The notes beneath the pieces were generated by a model. That model did not search any database. It was not told where the DNA came from and was given only the letters and a program-made list of their open reading frames with translations. The position numbers and the translations under genes are program-made. Of a stretch of DNA of 52,763 nt, positions 26,234-34,875 are shown piece after piece; the first letter of the stretch is position 1, and every line of letters begins with the position of its first letter. The stretch spans positions 1 through 52,763 of the forward strand of contig CACOFO010000004.1 of assembly GCA_902626435.1 (NCBI GenBank), written 5' to 3'. Source of the stretch: an uncultured Prochlorococcus sp. GTDB taxonomy: Bacteria; Cyanobacteriota; Cyanobacteriia; PCC-6307; Cyanobiaceae.

Positions 26234-27277
26234 ATGAGTTTGTCTAACACTTCTGCTAATAAGAATCTCTCTAACTCTGTTCCTAGCGAACGTTTATGGT
26301 TAAGGTCAGAATTAATGGGAACACAAGTTATAACTACTGACACTGGTAGAAGGCTAGGCGTAGTTGGTGAAGTTGTTGTTGATATTGATAGAAGAGAGGT
26401 GGTCGCTTTGGGACTAAGAGATAATCCACTTACAAGATTTTTACCAGGGTTGCCAAAATGGATGCCTTTAGAAAGTATAAAGCAAGTTGGAGATGTCATT
26501 TTAGTTGACTCCCTAGATTCTTTGAGTGAAAGTTTTTCTCCAGAAAGATATGGGAAGGTAATTAATTGTCAAGTGATTACAGAATCTGGACAACTTTTAG
26601 GAAGAGTTCTTGGCTTTTCTTTTGATATTGAGACTGGGGATTTGATATCTCTTGTTATGGGTGCTGTTGGTGTTCCGCTTTTAGGTGAGGGAGTTTTAAG
26701 TACTTGGGAAATACCTGTTGAGGAAATTGTAAGTAGTGGTACCGATAGGATTATTGTTTATGAAGGTGCTGAAGAGAAATTGAAGCAACTAAGTAGCGGA
26801 CTTCTTGAAAAACTTGGAGTAGGGGGTTCTTCATGGGATGAAAGAGAAGCAAGTGGATACTCAGCAAATCTTGTACCTGTTGAGAATCAGTTACTTTCAG
26901 GTTCGGAATCAGAACAGCAAAACAATTTGATCGAGGAATATGAAGAAGTTGTTGAACAAGATGATTATGAAGATGATTATGAAGATGAACTTGAATATGT
27001 TGAAATTAAGGGTTCTTCAGAACAAATAAATAACAGAAAAAAGCTATATATGGATAATGATTATTCTGATCAGATCGAGAATCAAAATAGTTTTAATCAA
27101 ATAAATGAAAAGAATAATATTGACTATAAGCAAAAGAAACAATCAACTACTAATTTAGCGTCGAAAAGACCAATTCAAAATGCAACTGAAACTTTAGATA
27201 TTGAACCATTAGATGAACAAAATTTAGTTCAAGATAAAAATAAATCAGAAAAATTTGAAATTGATGATCCCTGGTAA
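26234..27277 (+). CDS. PRC-barrel domain protein with acidic tail
   Basis: 347 residues. Two PRC-barrel repeats are visible: about 20-100 (LMGTQVITTDTGRRLGVVGE) and about 105-185 (NCQVITESGQLLGRVLGFSF). A long low-complexity acidic/Asn-rich tail follows (about 210-347), including DDYEDDYEDELEYVE. PRC-barrels occur in the photosynthetic reaction centre H subunit, in RimM and in archaeal cell-division proteins. It lies 45 nt after smc on the same strand, so the two may share a transcript. It is conserved-looking; the role is unknown. Confidence 0.85.
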   Translation: MSLSNTSANKNLSNSVPSERLWLRSELMGTQVITTDTGRRLGVVGEVVVDIDRREVVALGLRDNPLTRFLPGLPKWMPLESIKQVGDVILVDSLDSLSESFSPERYGKVINCQVITESGQLLGRVLGFSFDIETGDLISLVMGAVGVPLLGEGVLSTWEIPVEEIVSSGTDRIIVYEGAEEKLKQLSSGLLEKLGVGGSSWDEREASGYSANLVPVENQLLSGSESEQQNNLIEEYEEVVEQDDYEDDYEDELEYVEIKGSSEQINNRKKLYMDNDYSDQIENQNSFNQINEKNNIDYKQKKQSTTNLASKRPIQNATETLDIEPLDEQNLVQDKNKSEKFEIDDPW

Positions 27278-27280
27278 TTG

Positions 27281-28546
27281 TTAAAGTTTTTTTATTGAAT
27301 TAACAATCATAGAAGCAAGTTTTTTTGCCGCACCACTATCGCCTCTTTCTTTGCTTAGATTATCCCTAATACTCTTTAATTGATCTCTATTTTGAATAAG
27401 AAATAATATTTCTCTTGCAATTTCCCTTGGCGAAATATTGCCTATCCTTTCAGGGACAATCATTTTTTTAGCTTTAATATTTGGCCAAGCAAAAAACTTC
27501 TTTTTTTTAAAATAAAAATTTTTAAATATAAAAGTAAGTAATCTGTTTATTACTGAAATTTTCCCAATTACGCCAAAAATACCATCCCATGCATTCATCA
27601 TATTTAAATGTTGAGTTGGTAGAACAACGACCATTGGAAGAGTAATTGCAGCTAATTCTGCAGTATTTGCTCCTATAGTTGTAATTGCAAGATCACATTC
27701 TTTTAATATTTCGTAGCAAGGATGTTTCTTAATTAGGTAAATCTTTGTATTTTTTGATGTTTCAATTACATAATCAAAAGGAGAGTCTTTGAATTTTTTA
27801 ATTGTTTTGATTTTTGATCTGTAGTATTTAGCAATTGGATTTTTGTTGCTTTGGAAAAATAAATATTCACTTTTATCAGTAGTTGGAGCAATGGGAATTA
27901 TAAAATTTATATTTTGATTTTCTTCAGCAATATGATCTGCAACTTCTAAGAAGAAAGGAATTCCCACAGAAAGCTTTGCTTTTTTAGAACCAGGCAACAA
28001 TGCAATGTAGTGTTTTTCTTTATTTTTCAATGATATTTCATTATTAAGTTTGATATCCGCTATCAAATCGCCAATGACTTTACATTTATATTTGTATTTT
28101 TTAGGTATTAACTCTTTTACTTTTGCGTTCATAGCAGCAATTTCGTTGGTCCATTGAGGCCATCGCGAAACCCATTCAGCATATGTGATATTTAAATAAC
28201 CTAATCTTTTAGCTAATAAAATGCTCCAAAATTGATCCCCACCAAGGAAAATAACTATCCCTTTTTTTGGCCAATTCGAAAAAGAATGTGGCCTTATCAA
28301 TAATTTCCAAAAACTTTTGGATTTCGTAATTAATTCGAATTTATTCCATGAATTTGCAACTAAAAATTCTTTACCAGTGGAATTTGGGCATGGAACAAGG
28401 ACTAACCTAAGAGTGAAATCGATTTTATCATCATCTGAAAATGATTTATTTATTTTGTTAAGCTCATCCACTACAGGATTTACCCATGTAGTTAATTCAC
28501 CAGGACCATTGGAGACTATAACTACTGCAACTGATTTTTTTTTCAT
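27281..28546 (-). CDS. LpxB-like (lipid-A-disaccharide synthase-related) protein
   Basis: 421 residues from MKKKSVAVVIVSNGPGEL. The frame runs back through the tRNA-Leu gene to 28669, so that part cannot be coding; an ATG at 28567 is also possible. It resembles the cyanobacterial family annotated as lipid-A-disaccharide synthase related: a GT-B glycosyltransferase layout with NGPGELTTWV at the N-terminus, IALLPGSKKAKLSVG mid-way, and ITTIGANTAELAAITLPMVVVLP near the donor site. It is separate from true LpxB and the substrate is unknown. It converges with the PRC-barrel gene, 3 nt between stops. Confidence 0.7.
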   Translation of the reverse strand: MKKKSVAVVIVSNGPGELTTWVNPVVDELNKINKSFSDDDKIDFTLRLVLVPCPNSTGKEFLVANSWNKFELITKSKSFWKLLIRPHSFSNWPKKGIVIFLGGDQFWSILLAKRLGYLNITYAEWVSRWPQWTNEIAAMNAKVKELIPKKYKYKCKVIGDLIADIKLNNEISLKNKEKHYIALLPGSKKAKLSVGIPFFLEVADHIAEENQNINFIIPIAPTTDKSEYLFFQSNKNPIAKYYRSKIKTIKKFKDSPFDYVIETSKNTKIYLIKKHPCYEILKECDLAITTIGANTAELAAITLPMVVVLPTQHLNMMNAWDGIFGVIGKISVINRLLTFIFKNFYFKKKKFFAWPNIKAKKMIVPERIGNISPREIAREILFLIQNRDQLKSIRDNLSKERGDSGAAKKLASMIVNSIKKL

Positions 28547-28571
28547 TGCAGTTAAACCAGAATACATTAAA

Positions 28572-28653
28572 TGCGGACGGCGAGACTTGAACTCGCAAGG
28601 CCGAAGCCACACGCTCCTTAGACGTGCGCGTCTACCAATTCCGCCACGTCCGC
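28572..28653 (-). tRNA. tRNA-Leu, anticodon AAG
   Basis: 82 nt, complete cloverleaf: acceptor GCGGACG/CGTCCGC with discriminator A, D-arm GCG/CGC, anticodon stem CACGT/GCGTG around loop CTAAGGA, long variable arm GGC-TTCG-GCC typical of class II tRNA, and T-arm GCGAG/CTCGC with loop TTCAAGT. CCA is not encoded. Loop positions 34-36 read AAG, cognate to CUU; most bacteria use GAG here, so A34 would be expected to need deamination to inosine. Confidence 0.95.
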
Positions 28654-28915
28654 AAAGGGTTCTCAGCAACCGGGGGATACCTAAACCTTTAAAATATCAT
28701 ACATTATTGGCTGAAATCAGAATTTGGCTTTAAAAGAGTATTTTTGAATATGATGAACAATATTTCTATTGCATAAAACAAATATTTATACATATATAAC
28801 GTTCTAGGTTGTATTGTAAAAAATGTCCTTTGATCACAAAAAAAATTTTGTTAAATAATTTGGCAAAGAATTTTTTATTTTAAGTCATTTTCATTTCTTC
28901 AATTTAATTTTCATA

Positions 28916-30265
28916 ATGGTTGAAAAAGTTTTAATTGCTAATCGTGGAGAAATAGCTTTACGAATTGTCAGAAGTTGTAGAGAACTAGGTATTGCAACCG
29001 TTGCAGTTTTTAGCACTGTAGACAAAAAAGCATTACATGTTCAGCTTGCTGATGAAGCGGTTTGTGTTGGAGATTCATTAAGTAATAAGAGTTATTTAAA
29101 TATTCCAAATATACTTGCTGCTGCTACATCGAGAGGAGTTGATGCTATACATCCTGGTTATGGATTTCTTGCTGAAAATGATAAATTTGCTGAGATGTGT
29201 AACGATCACGGCATAGTTTTTATTGGTCCATCTCCTAAAGCCATTAGATCTATGGGAGATAAATCTACAGCTAAAGAAACTATGGAAGCTGTTGGAGTTC
29301 CAACAGTACCGGGTAGTAAAGGCTTGTTATCAAATGTTGATGAGGCTTATAAATTGGCAGATGATATTGGCTATCCGGTAATTATTAAAGCGACTGCTGG
29401 AGGTGGTGGAAGAGGTATGAGGTTGGTTGAAAACTCTGATAATCTCGAAAAAATGTTTAAAGCAGCTCAAGGCGAAGCAGAAGCAGCTTTTGGTAATGAT
29501 GGTTTATATATGGAGAAATTTATAAAGAAGCCAAGACATGTAGAAATTCAAATTTTAGCTGATAGGTCCGGGAATGTTGTTCATTTAGGAGAACGAGATT
29601 GCTCAGTTCAAAGAAGGCATCAGAAGTTACTCGAAGAGTCTCCTAGTCCTGCAATTAACACTGGGCTAAGAAAAAAAATGGGAAATGCAGCTATTGCTGC
29701 TGCAAAAAGTATCGGCTACGAAGGTGGTGGAACAGTTGAATTTTTAGTTGATGATGATAATAATTTTTATTTTATGGAAATGAATACTAGGATTCAAGTT
29801 GAACATCCTGTTACTGAAATGGTTACTGGAGTTGATTTAATAGCTGAGCAAATTAAAATCGCAAGCGGAGCAAACTTGGAATTTAATCAGGATGATATCC
29901 ATTTAAATGGTCATGCCATTGAATGTAGAATTAATGCTGAAGATCCTTCTCACAATTTTCGACCATCACCTGGAAAAATAACTGGGTGGCTTCCTCCTGG
30001 TGGTCCTGGTGTAAGGGTTGATAGCCATGTTTATACCGGCTATGAAATACCTCCTTTTTATGACTCGTTAATAGGAAAATTAATAGTCTGGGGGAAAGAT
30101 CGTAATACAGCAATTAAACGTATGAATAGGGCTTTAAATGAATGCGCAGTAACTGGTATACCTACTACAATTAACTTTCATCTATCCTTACTAAATAAAT
30201 CTAAATTTAAGGAAGGTAAAATACATACTAAATATGTAGAAGAAGAATTATTGCCAAATTACTGA
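28916..30265 (+). CDS. accC: Acetyl-CoA carboxylase, biotin carboxylase subunit
   Basis: ATP-dependent carboxylation of biotin on AccB, the first step of fatty acid synthesis. 449 residues, standard length. The N-terminal [21 protein letters not shown]-grasp loop [26 protein letters not shown], and [16 protein letters not shown] all match the family. The 246-nt gap upstream (28670-28915) holds only AT-rich DNA with TATA-like boxes near 28790. It converges with the YggT gene. Confidence 0.97.
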   Translation: MVEKVLIANRGEIALRIVRSCRELGIATVAVFSTVDKKALHVQLADEAVCVGDSLSNKSYLNIPNILAAATSRGVDAIHPGYGFLAENDKFAEMCNDHGIVFIGPSPKAIRSMGDKSTAKETMEAVGVPTVPGSKGLLSNVDEAYKLADDIGYPVIIKATAGGGGRGMRLVENSDNLEKMFKAAQGEAEAAFGNDGLYMEKFIKKPRHVEIQILADRSGNVVHLGERDCSVQRRHQKLLEESPSPAINTGLRKKMGNAAIAAAKSIGYEGGGTVEFLVDDDNNFYFMEMNTRIQVEHPVTEMVTGVDLIAEQIKIASGANLEFNQDDIHLNGHAIECRINAEDPSHNFRPSPGKITGWLPPGGPGVRVDSHVYTGYEIPPFYDSLIGKLIVWGKDRNTAIKRMNRALNECAVTGIPTTINFHLSLLNKSKFKEGKIHTKYVEEELLPNY

Positions 30266-30283
30266 GAAATAATTAAATGATTT

Positions 30284-30598
30284 CTATGAATTATGTGTGT
30301 GCAATGCAAGTTTGATAAGCCCTTGCTGACCGACTAAAATTTCTCTTAAAAAGCTTATAATTCCAATCCAAATAACTGGTCCAACATCAACTCCTCCAAT
30401 AGGAGGAATTAACTTTCTTGTTAAATTAAGAATAGAGCTCGATGGTATTGAAATTAATAACCATAAACCTTTACTTAAATCAATTTTTGGGTACCAAGTA
30501 AGAATTAATCTTATTAGAAAAACTATAGTTAGATATGAAAGAGAAATTCCTAAAATAACATCTAAAATTTTAAGAGAGTTTACAATCAAGGAAATCAC
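30284..30598 (-). CDS. YggT family membrane protein
   Basis: 104 residues with two long hydrophobic segments (about 8-33 and 72-92) and the conserved loop SSSILNLTRKLIPPIGGVDVGPV of the YggT/Ycf19 family. Cyanobacterial and plastid relatives affect thylakoid nucleoid placement or division; bacterial YggT is linked to osmotic shock. The exact role here is unknown. It is divergent from psbX across 81 nt. Confidence 0.85.
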   Translation of the reverse strand: MISLIVNSLKILDVILGISLSYLTIVFLIRLILTWYPKIDLSKGLWLLISIPSSSILNLTRKLIPPIGGVDVGPVIWIGIISFLREILVGQQGLIKLALHTHNS

Positions 30599-30629
30599 AA
30601 TTATTTAACTCATCTTAATAAATAACCCA

Positions 30630-30657
30630 TTGAAACGTATTTAATTCTTATTATAAA
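30630..30657 (+). promoter_or_regulatory. Probable psbX promoter
   Basis: TTGAAA (30630-30635), 16 bp, TATAAA (30652-30657); transcription would start about 16 nt before the GTG start of psbX. It is one of the few hexamer pairs here with good spacing. Confidence 0.5.
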
Positions 30658-30679
30658 TTGAGAATTTAATATCTAAAAA

Positions 30680-30865
30680 GTGCTTCAAATCTCAAATTTA
30701 TTACTAGCTGCAGATCTTTCTGCTGAAGTTGCAAATAATTCCGCAGTTGGAATGATAGGTAGTTTTATTGCCGCTGCTTTACTTATCGTTATTCCAGCCA
30801 CTGCATTTTTGATTTTTGTCAGTCAGAAAGATTCCCTCGATCGTACTTCTACTGGAAGACGCTAG
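30680..30865 (+). CDS. psbX: Photosystem II protein PsbX
   Basis: A 61-residue one-pass thylakoid protein at the periphery of photosystem II near cytochrome b559, linked to quinone turnover. The membrane span is [20 protein letters not shown], followed by SQKDSLDR. The start is GTG at 30680. The N-terminal [13 protein letters not shown] is longer than in plants, as in marine cyanobacteria. ycf66 follows on the same strand after 79 nt with a weak hairpin between them. Confidence 0.92.
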   Translation: MLQISNLLLAADLSAEVANNSAVGMIGSFIAAALLIVIPATAFLIFVSQKDSLDRTSTGRR

Positions 30866-30898
30866 TTTTTGTAGAAGTTTTAAGTACACTATATATAT

Positions 30899-30920
30899 AA
30901 GGGATTTAAATAACCCTTTT
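30899..30920 (+). terminator. Weak terminator-like hairpin after psbX
   Basis: AAGGG and CCCTT bracket a 10-nt AT loop and are followed by a short T-run. It could partly separate psbX from ycf66, or it may lie in the ycf66 leader, since a TATATATA box at 30891-30898 directly precedes it. Confidence 0.35.
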
Positions 30921-30944
30921 AAAATAATATTTTGGAGAAAGAAT

Positions 30945-31880
30945 GTGGTCAATGCTAGTCTCAATTGGGCCAGTATTGTTGGTATTGTCCTAGCGGTATG
31001 TGGGGGAGGCCTTTATTTTTTGAGGTCTTTTAAACCTGCATTAGCGAGAGATTATGATGTTTTCTTCGCAGCTATAGGGCTTTTGTGCGGGGGAATATTA
31101 TTTTTTCAAGGCTGGAGGTTAGATCCCATCCTTCAGTTTGGTCAGTTTTTGTTAGCAGGAACCACAGTCTTTTTTGCATATGAAAGCGTGCGATTGAGGG
31201 GAGTTGCTACTGATCAAGCTAGAAGGTCATCTTATTTTGATGATGATCCTATTTCTGATGCACCCAGAAATTCTAGAGGTCGATTTAATGAAGATTATGA
31301 TAGGTTTGAAGATGCTGAAAGACCATCAAGAAGATTTAAACCTCAAGAAGATGAATTTGAAGAAGACTATATGGAGGGGAGATCTCGGAGGAGGAATGTT
31401 TCAAGAGCTATACCTTCTGCGGCTGCAAGCAGAAGCAGGCTATCGACAAGAGAAGCAGGTCAGTTTGAAAATGAGGAACCTATAAGGAGAAGAAGAAGAC
31501 AGACTTCTGAAGATAAAAATAGTAATCAATCAGAAAGAAATAACTTTGGTGAGAGACGCAACTTATCTCGTAATTCAGTTAAAACAGGATCAAGACCTAG
31601 AATGAATCGTACAGTGTCTAGACAAGATAATAATATTTCTTCGCCTGTTAATTCTTCTCCACTAAGCAACAAACCCACAAGATCTTCTGTCAGGCAGCAA
31701 ATTTCGACAGCTCAAGTAGAAGATGCTTCATTTAAAGATACTAATCAAGTAAAAACAACTCGCGACGCTCGTAGAGTAAGTTCATCAGCTAGATCAAGCT
31801 CTAAAAGTCAAAATGGTAGATATACCGTTGGTACAAACAAAAAGAAACCTAGAGATAACAGCTCTAGATTTGATGATTAA
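30945..31880 (+). CDS. ycf66: Ycf66 family membrane protein
   Basis: 311 residues from GTG at 30945, chosen because GGAGAA lies 7 nt upstream and VNASLNWASIVGIVL fits the family start. The frame is open further back, but that part overlaps psbX. Three hydrophobic segments (about 5-24, 36-56 and 61-80) make the Ycf66 domain. From about 90 on the protein is a long disordered tail rich in Arg, Ser and Asn. Ycf66 is conserved in cyanobacteria and some plastids; its function is not established. It ends directly against the hli stop on the other strand. Confidence 0.85.
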   Translation: MVNASLNWASIVGIVLAVCGGGLYFLRSFKPALARDYDVFFAAIGLLCGGILFFQGWRLDPILQFGQFLLAGTTVFFAYESVRLRGVATDQARRSSYFDDDPISDAPRNSRGRFNEDYDRFEDAERPSRRFKPQEDEFEEDYMEGRSRRRNVSRAIPSAAASRSRLSTREAGQFENEEPIRRRRRQTSEDKNSNQSERNNFGERRNLSRNSVKTGSRPRMNRTVSRQDNNISSPVNSSPLSNKPTRSSVRQQISTAQVEDASFKDTNQVKTTRDARRVSSSARSSSKSQNGRYTVGTNKKKPRDNSSRFDD

Positions 31881-32156
31881 TTATGCGATTCCTGCCCATT
31901 TCAAAAACGATTGTTGACTGAATAATTCAATTAGTATTATGGCCAGAAATCCGATCATTGCAAATCTTCCATTAGTTATTTCAGAATAACTACTCCACCC
32001 GAATTTGTATTCATCTTCCATATCAGTTGATTTTTTATCTATATTATTGTCTTCAGTTTGTTCATTGATGTAATTTACATCTTTCTGTTGTTCTATAAAA
32101 TTCTCATTCTCTAAATTTGTTATTTCTGAGTTAGTTTGTTCTTCTTTAGAATTCAT
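31881..32156 (-). CDS. hli: High-light-inducible protein (HLIP) with long N-terminal extension
   Basis: 91 residues. The C-terminal half has the chlorophyll-binding helix motif E-ITNGRFAMIGF, then a hydrophobic span LAIILIELFSQ. HLIPs bind chlorophyll and carotenoid and protect photosystem II assembly intermediates. The first ~45 residues are an acidic Asn/Gln/Glu-rich extension, longer than most hli products. It starts 8 nt after the stop of the ABC transporter gene and probably shares its transcript. Confidence 0.88.
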   Translation of the reverse strand: MNSKEEQTNSEITNLENENFIEQQKDVNYINEQTEDNNIDKKSTDMEDEYKFGWSSYSEITNGRFAMIGFLAIILIELFSQQSFLKWAGIA

Positions 32157-32164
32157 TTTTTTTG

Positions 32165-34147
32165 CTAATCCTTAAAATTATACTTATCAGAAGTCACTAA
32201 TTTCCAGTCTCCTTGACCATTTAATTCTAAAATATTTTCATGAAAATCTTTCAAACTTGGTCTATGTCCAACACTGATCAGAGAAAGTTCTCGTTCCTTT
32301 AGTAAACTATATAATTTTTTTTCGGTGTCAATATCTAAAGCACTTGTTGCTTCATCAAGTACTGCAAATCTTGGAGAATTTAGTAGCAGTCTTGCAAAAG
32401 CTAATCTTTGTTGCTCACCTAGAGAAAGAATTCGTGGCCAATCTTGTTTGATATCAAGATTAGGATACCGGTCCACCAAGGTTTTTAAATTTACTTCATG
32501 AAGTACAGAAGTAAGATGTTCATCACTAAATTTCTTGACTTCTGTGGGATAACATAATTGTTCCCTTAAAGAACCTAGTAACATATAAGGCTTTTGAGGT
32601 ATGAATAATAACTCCCCAATTTTTGGTTTTTTTATAACTCCATTGTCTGGTTCCCATAAACCACTAATCATTCTTAGTAAAGATGTTTTTCCACACCCAG
32701 AAGGTCCAACAACCAAAAGCGATTGATTATTATCGATGCTTAAATTTAAATCCTTAATTATTGTTTTATTTGATCCTGGTGGGCAAAGGTCAGCATTGTT
32801 AATCAAAATTGAGGGAAAATCTGAAATAACGTTTTGATTGCTTGTAGGGCTAGTTTGACTAATAGATTCGACTTTTGATTGGAATCCCTCTAATCTGCCG
32901 ATCCCAGCAGTAAATTTTGCAAGTTCTTCTATTTGATTAACAATGAAAAATAATGAACCTTCGACCATTCCAAATGCAAAACTTGCCTGAATAAAGCGCC
33001 CATAATCAATATCCCCTTTAAAGTATGGGATTGCCATTATTAAGTATGGAAAGAAATTTCCAGCATAATTAATAGATCTTCTCATGACGTCAATTATTAC
33101 TCTCCATATGATTAGTAAATTAAAATTTCTCACTACTTCTCCTAATCGCCTTTCAGTTTCACTTCGCTCAGGGTTCTCTCCAGAGTAAAAGGCTATTGAT
33201 TCCGCATTATCTCTAATATGTACTAAACCATATCGGAAATCTGCTTCGTATCTAAGTTGATCGAAGTCTATCTTTACAAGATTTTTACCGGCAATTAAAA
33301 GGATAGAAGTTGCAAATGCAGCGTAACCAAATAAAGAAAAAGTAAGTGTTGTGCTGATACTCCATAAAATCAGAATATTAAGCGAAAATGTTAGTAGTGC
33401 ATCAAAAATACCTAATGTAAAAGATAGACTTTGTCCAGTAAATGCTCGGGTATCATCTGTTATTCTTTGATCAGGATTATCTACATCAGTTTGTTCTTCA
33501 TCATTGGGATTTAATTGGTAATATGCTTTATTAGTCATATAATCCTTAACTAAACTTTTTGAAAGCCATTCTCTCCAAATGATTCCTAATTTATATGTGA
33601 AAAATATTTGAGAAACACGTATTGGTAGAGCAACAGCAAAACAACATGCGTAAATCCCCAAAATCCTATAAAATCCATCTTCTTGTTTTTCTACTAAAGC
33701 ATTTGTTAAATCTCTTGCTATAAATCCTATTCCTGCGTTTATTCCGTTTACGGCTAAAAGCATTAAAACAATTATCGCGAGGAATAACCAATGTAACCAT
33801 CTACGGTTTTTTAGTTGCCGTCTTAAGCTAAAAAAGCTTCCTGACCCAATTAAAAATAAGGCAGAAAAAAGCAATCCCCAGCTACCAGCCCAAATTGAAT
33901 TAACAGTATTTACTACTCCGCCGAAATACTTCTCAAGAAAAATTGGTTGAAAGCTTTCAAAAAAACTGATTATTCCTGTAAGACCTACAAGTACTACTCC
34001 ACCAACGCAAAATAAAAGAGATACCAAAAGCCATATAAATTGAAATCCATTACATTGATCAATGGGGAGAAAAAATGGCTGGGATAGTTTCCTTAATTTT
34101 TGTAATTGGTTCAATATTTTTGATTTATTTTTAACGGCTTTATTCAT
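32165..34147 (-). CDS. ABC transporter, fused permease/ATPase (ABCD / SbmA-like type)
   Basis: 660 residues. The N-terminal membrane domain (about 30-420) has several spans and reads like the ABC_membrane_2 / SbmA-BacA / peroxisomal ABCD family. The C-terminal ATPase has Walker A GPSGCGKTSLL, signature LSLGEQQRLAFAR, Walker B FAVLDEATSALD and switch His SVGHRPS. The signature begins LSLGE in place of LSGGE, which is common in ABCD-type members. The family carries acyl-CoA, cobalamin or peptides; the substrate here is unknown. It sits in a leftward run between a 92-aa protein and hli. Confidence 0.88.
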   Translation of the reverse strand: MNKAVKNKSKILNQLQKLRKLSQPFFLPIDQCNGFQFIWLLVSLLFCVGGVVLVGLTGIISFFESFQPIFLEKYFGGVVNTVNSIWAGSWGLLFSALFLIGSGSFFSLRRQLKNRRWLHWLFLAIIVLMLLAVNGINAGIGFIARDLTNALVEKQEDGFYRILGIYACCFAVALPIRVSQIFFTYKLGIIWREWLSKSLVKDYMTNKAYYQLNPNDEEQTDVDNPDQRITDDTRAFTGQSLSFTLGIFDALLTFSLNILILWSISTTLTFSLFGYAAFATSILLIAGKNLVKIDFDQLRYEADFRYGLVHIRDNAESIAFYSGENPERSETERRLGEVVRNFNLLIIWRVIIDVMRRSINYAGNFFPYLIMAIPYFKGDIDYGRFIQASFAFGMVEGSLFFIVNQIEELAKFTAGIGRLEGFQSKVESISQTSPTSNQNVISDFPSILINNADLCPPGSNKTIIKDLNLSIDNNQSLLVVGPSGCGKTSLLRMISGLWEPDNGVIKKPKIGELLFIPQKPYMLLGSLREQLCYPTEVKKFSDEHLTSVLHEVNLKTLVDRYPNLDIKQDWPRILSLGEQQRLAFARLLLNSPRFAVLDEATSALDIDTEKKLYSLLKERELSLISVGHRPSLKDFHENILELNGQGDWKLVTSDKYNFKD

Positions 34148-34189
34148 TACTCAACAAATTTTATAAAATAAGTTAAATCTTTTAAAATT

Positions 34190-34468
34190 CTATTGACCAA
34201 ATCCAATAAACGAAAGTGCCCAATCAGGTAAATTTAGGTAATTCAAGATTGTTGTATCAAACTCATGTACCTTTGGAAAAGATTTATCTATTGCCCACCA
34301 TAATAGAAAAGGTAAATTAAATAAAATTTGTAATTGCCATTTATAAGTTAAAACGCTCCAAATCTTTATTAACTTATTTTTGAGTGGATTATCTAAATCT
34401 TCCCAATTTTTTGAGATTAAATTTAATAAATTTTTTGATTCTGTATTTATGGAGTCTGGTGTATTCAT
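34190..34468 (-). CDS. Hypothetical protein (92 aa) between HIT and ABC genes
   Basis: No family recognised. The N-terminal half is charged and helical; FNLPFLLWWAIDKSF (about 50-65) is a hydrophobic, Trp-rich segment that may touch or cross the membrane. The C-terminus NLPDWALSFIGFGQ is also non-polar. It is in line with the ABC transporter gene (42 nt) and could be an accessory subunit, but that is only positional. Confidence 0.6.
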   Translation of the reverse strand: MNTPDSINTESKNLLNLISKNWEDLDNPLKNKLIKIWSVLTYKWQLQILFNLPFLLWWAIDKSFPKVHEFDTTILNYLNLPDWALSFIGFGQ

Positions 34469-34515
34469 TTTGCTTTTTACTTATTTATAGCCAATAAACA
34501 TTTCTTTCGAGAGTT

Positions 34516-34857
34516 TTAACCTGGGGGCCAATTCATTTTTCTTCCAGATAAAAAATGAATATGTAAATGAAAGACTGTTTGACCTGATTCTGCTCCTGTA
34601 TTGATTACTGTTCTCCAATTAGTTAAATTTTTTGATTTAGCTATTTTGCTACCTACAAAGAGTAAATGACCTAATAAATTTGATTCTTCTACATTACATT
34701 CCAATAAACTGATAATTGGCTTTTTAGGAATCACTAAAAAATGTACTGGAGCTTGAGCCTGAATATCATTAAAGGCAATACAAAACTCATCTTCATAAAG
34801 CTTATCGCATGGAATTTCACCATTTATTATTTTGGAAAAAATAGTTGTTTCGCTCAT
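34516..34857 (-). CDS. HIT family nucleotide-binding protein
   Basis: 113 residues with the histidine-triad motif HLHIHFLSG and the N-terminal IFSKIINGEIPCDKLYEDE of the HINT branch. Such proteins hydrolyse AMP-lysine or adenylated acyl groups. It is 18 nt downstream of def on the same strand, a likely operon. Confidence 0.93.
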   Translation of the reverse strand: MSETTIFSKIINGEIPCDKLYEDEFCIAFNDIQAQAPVHFLVIPKKPIISLLECNVEESNLLGHLLFVGSKIAKSKNLTNWRTVINTGAESGQTVFHLHIHFLSGRKMNWPPG

Positions 34858-34875
34858 TAAAGATTTGTAAATTAA

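Noticed and set aside
28547-28669. N-terminal extension of the LpxB-like protein
   Set aside because: It reads through the tRNA-Leu gene; the family-like sequence starts at MKKKSVAVV.
30816-30944. Upstream extension of ycf66
   Set aside because: Overlaps psbX out of frame; GTG 30945 has a Shine-Dalgarno and the family N-terminus.
31204-31485. 93-codon ORF inside ycf66
   Set aside because: Alternate frame of the repetitive Arg/Glu-coding tail.
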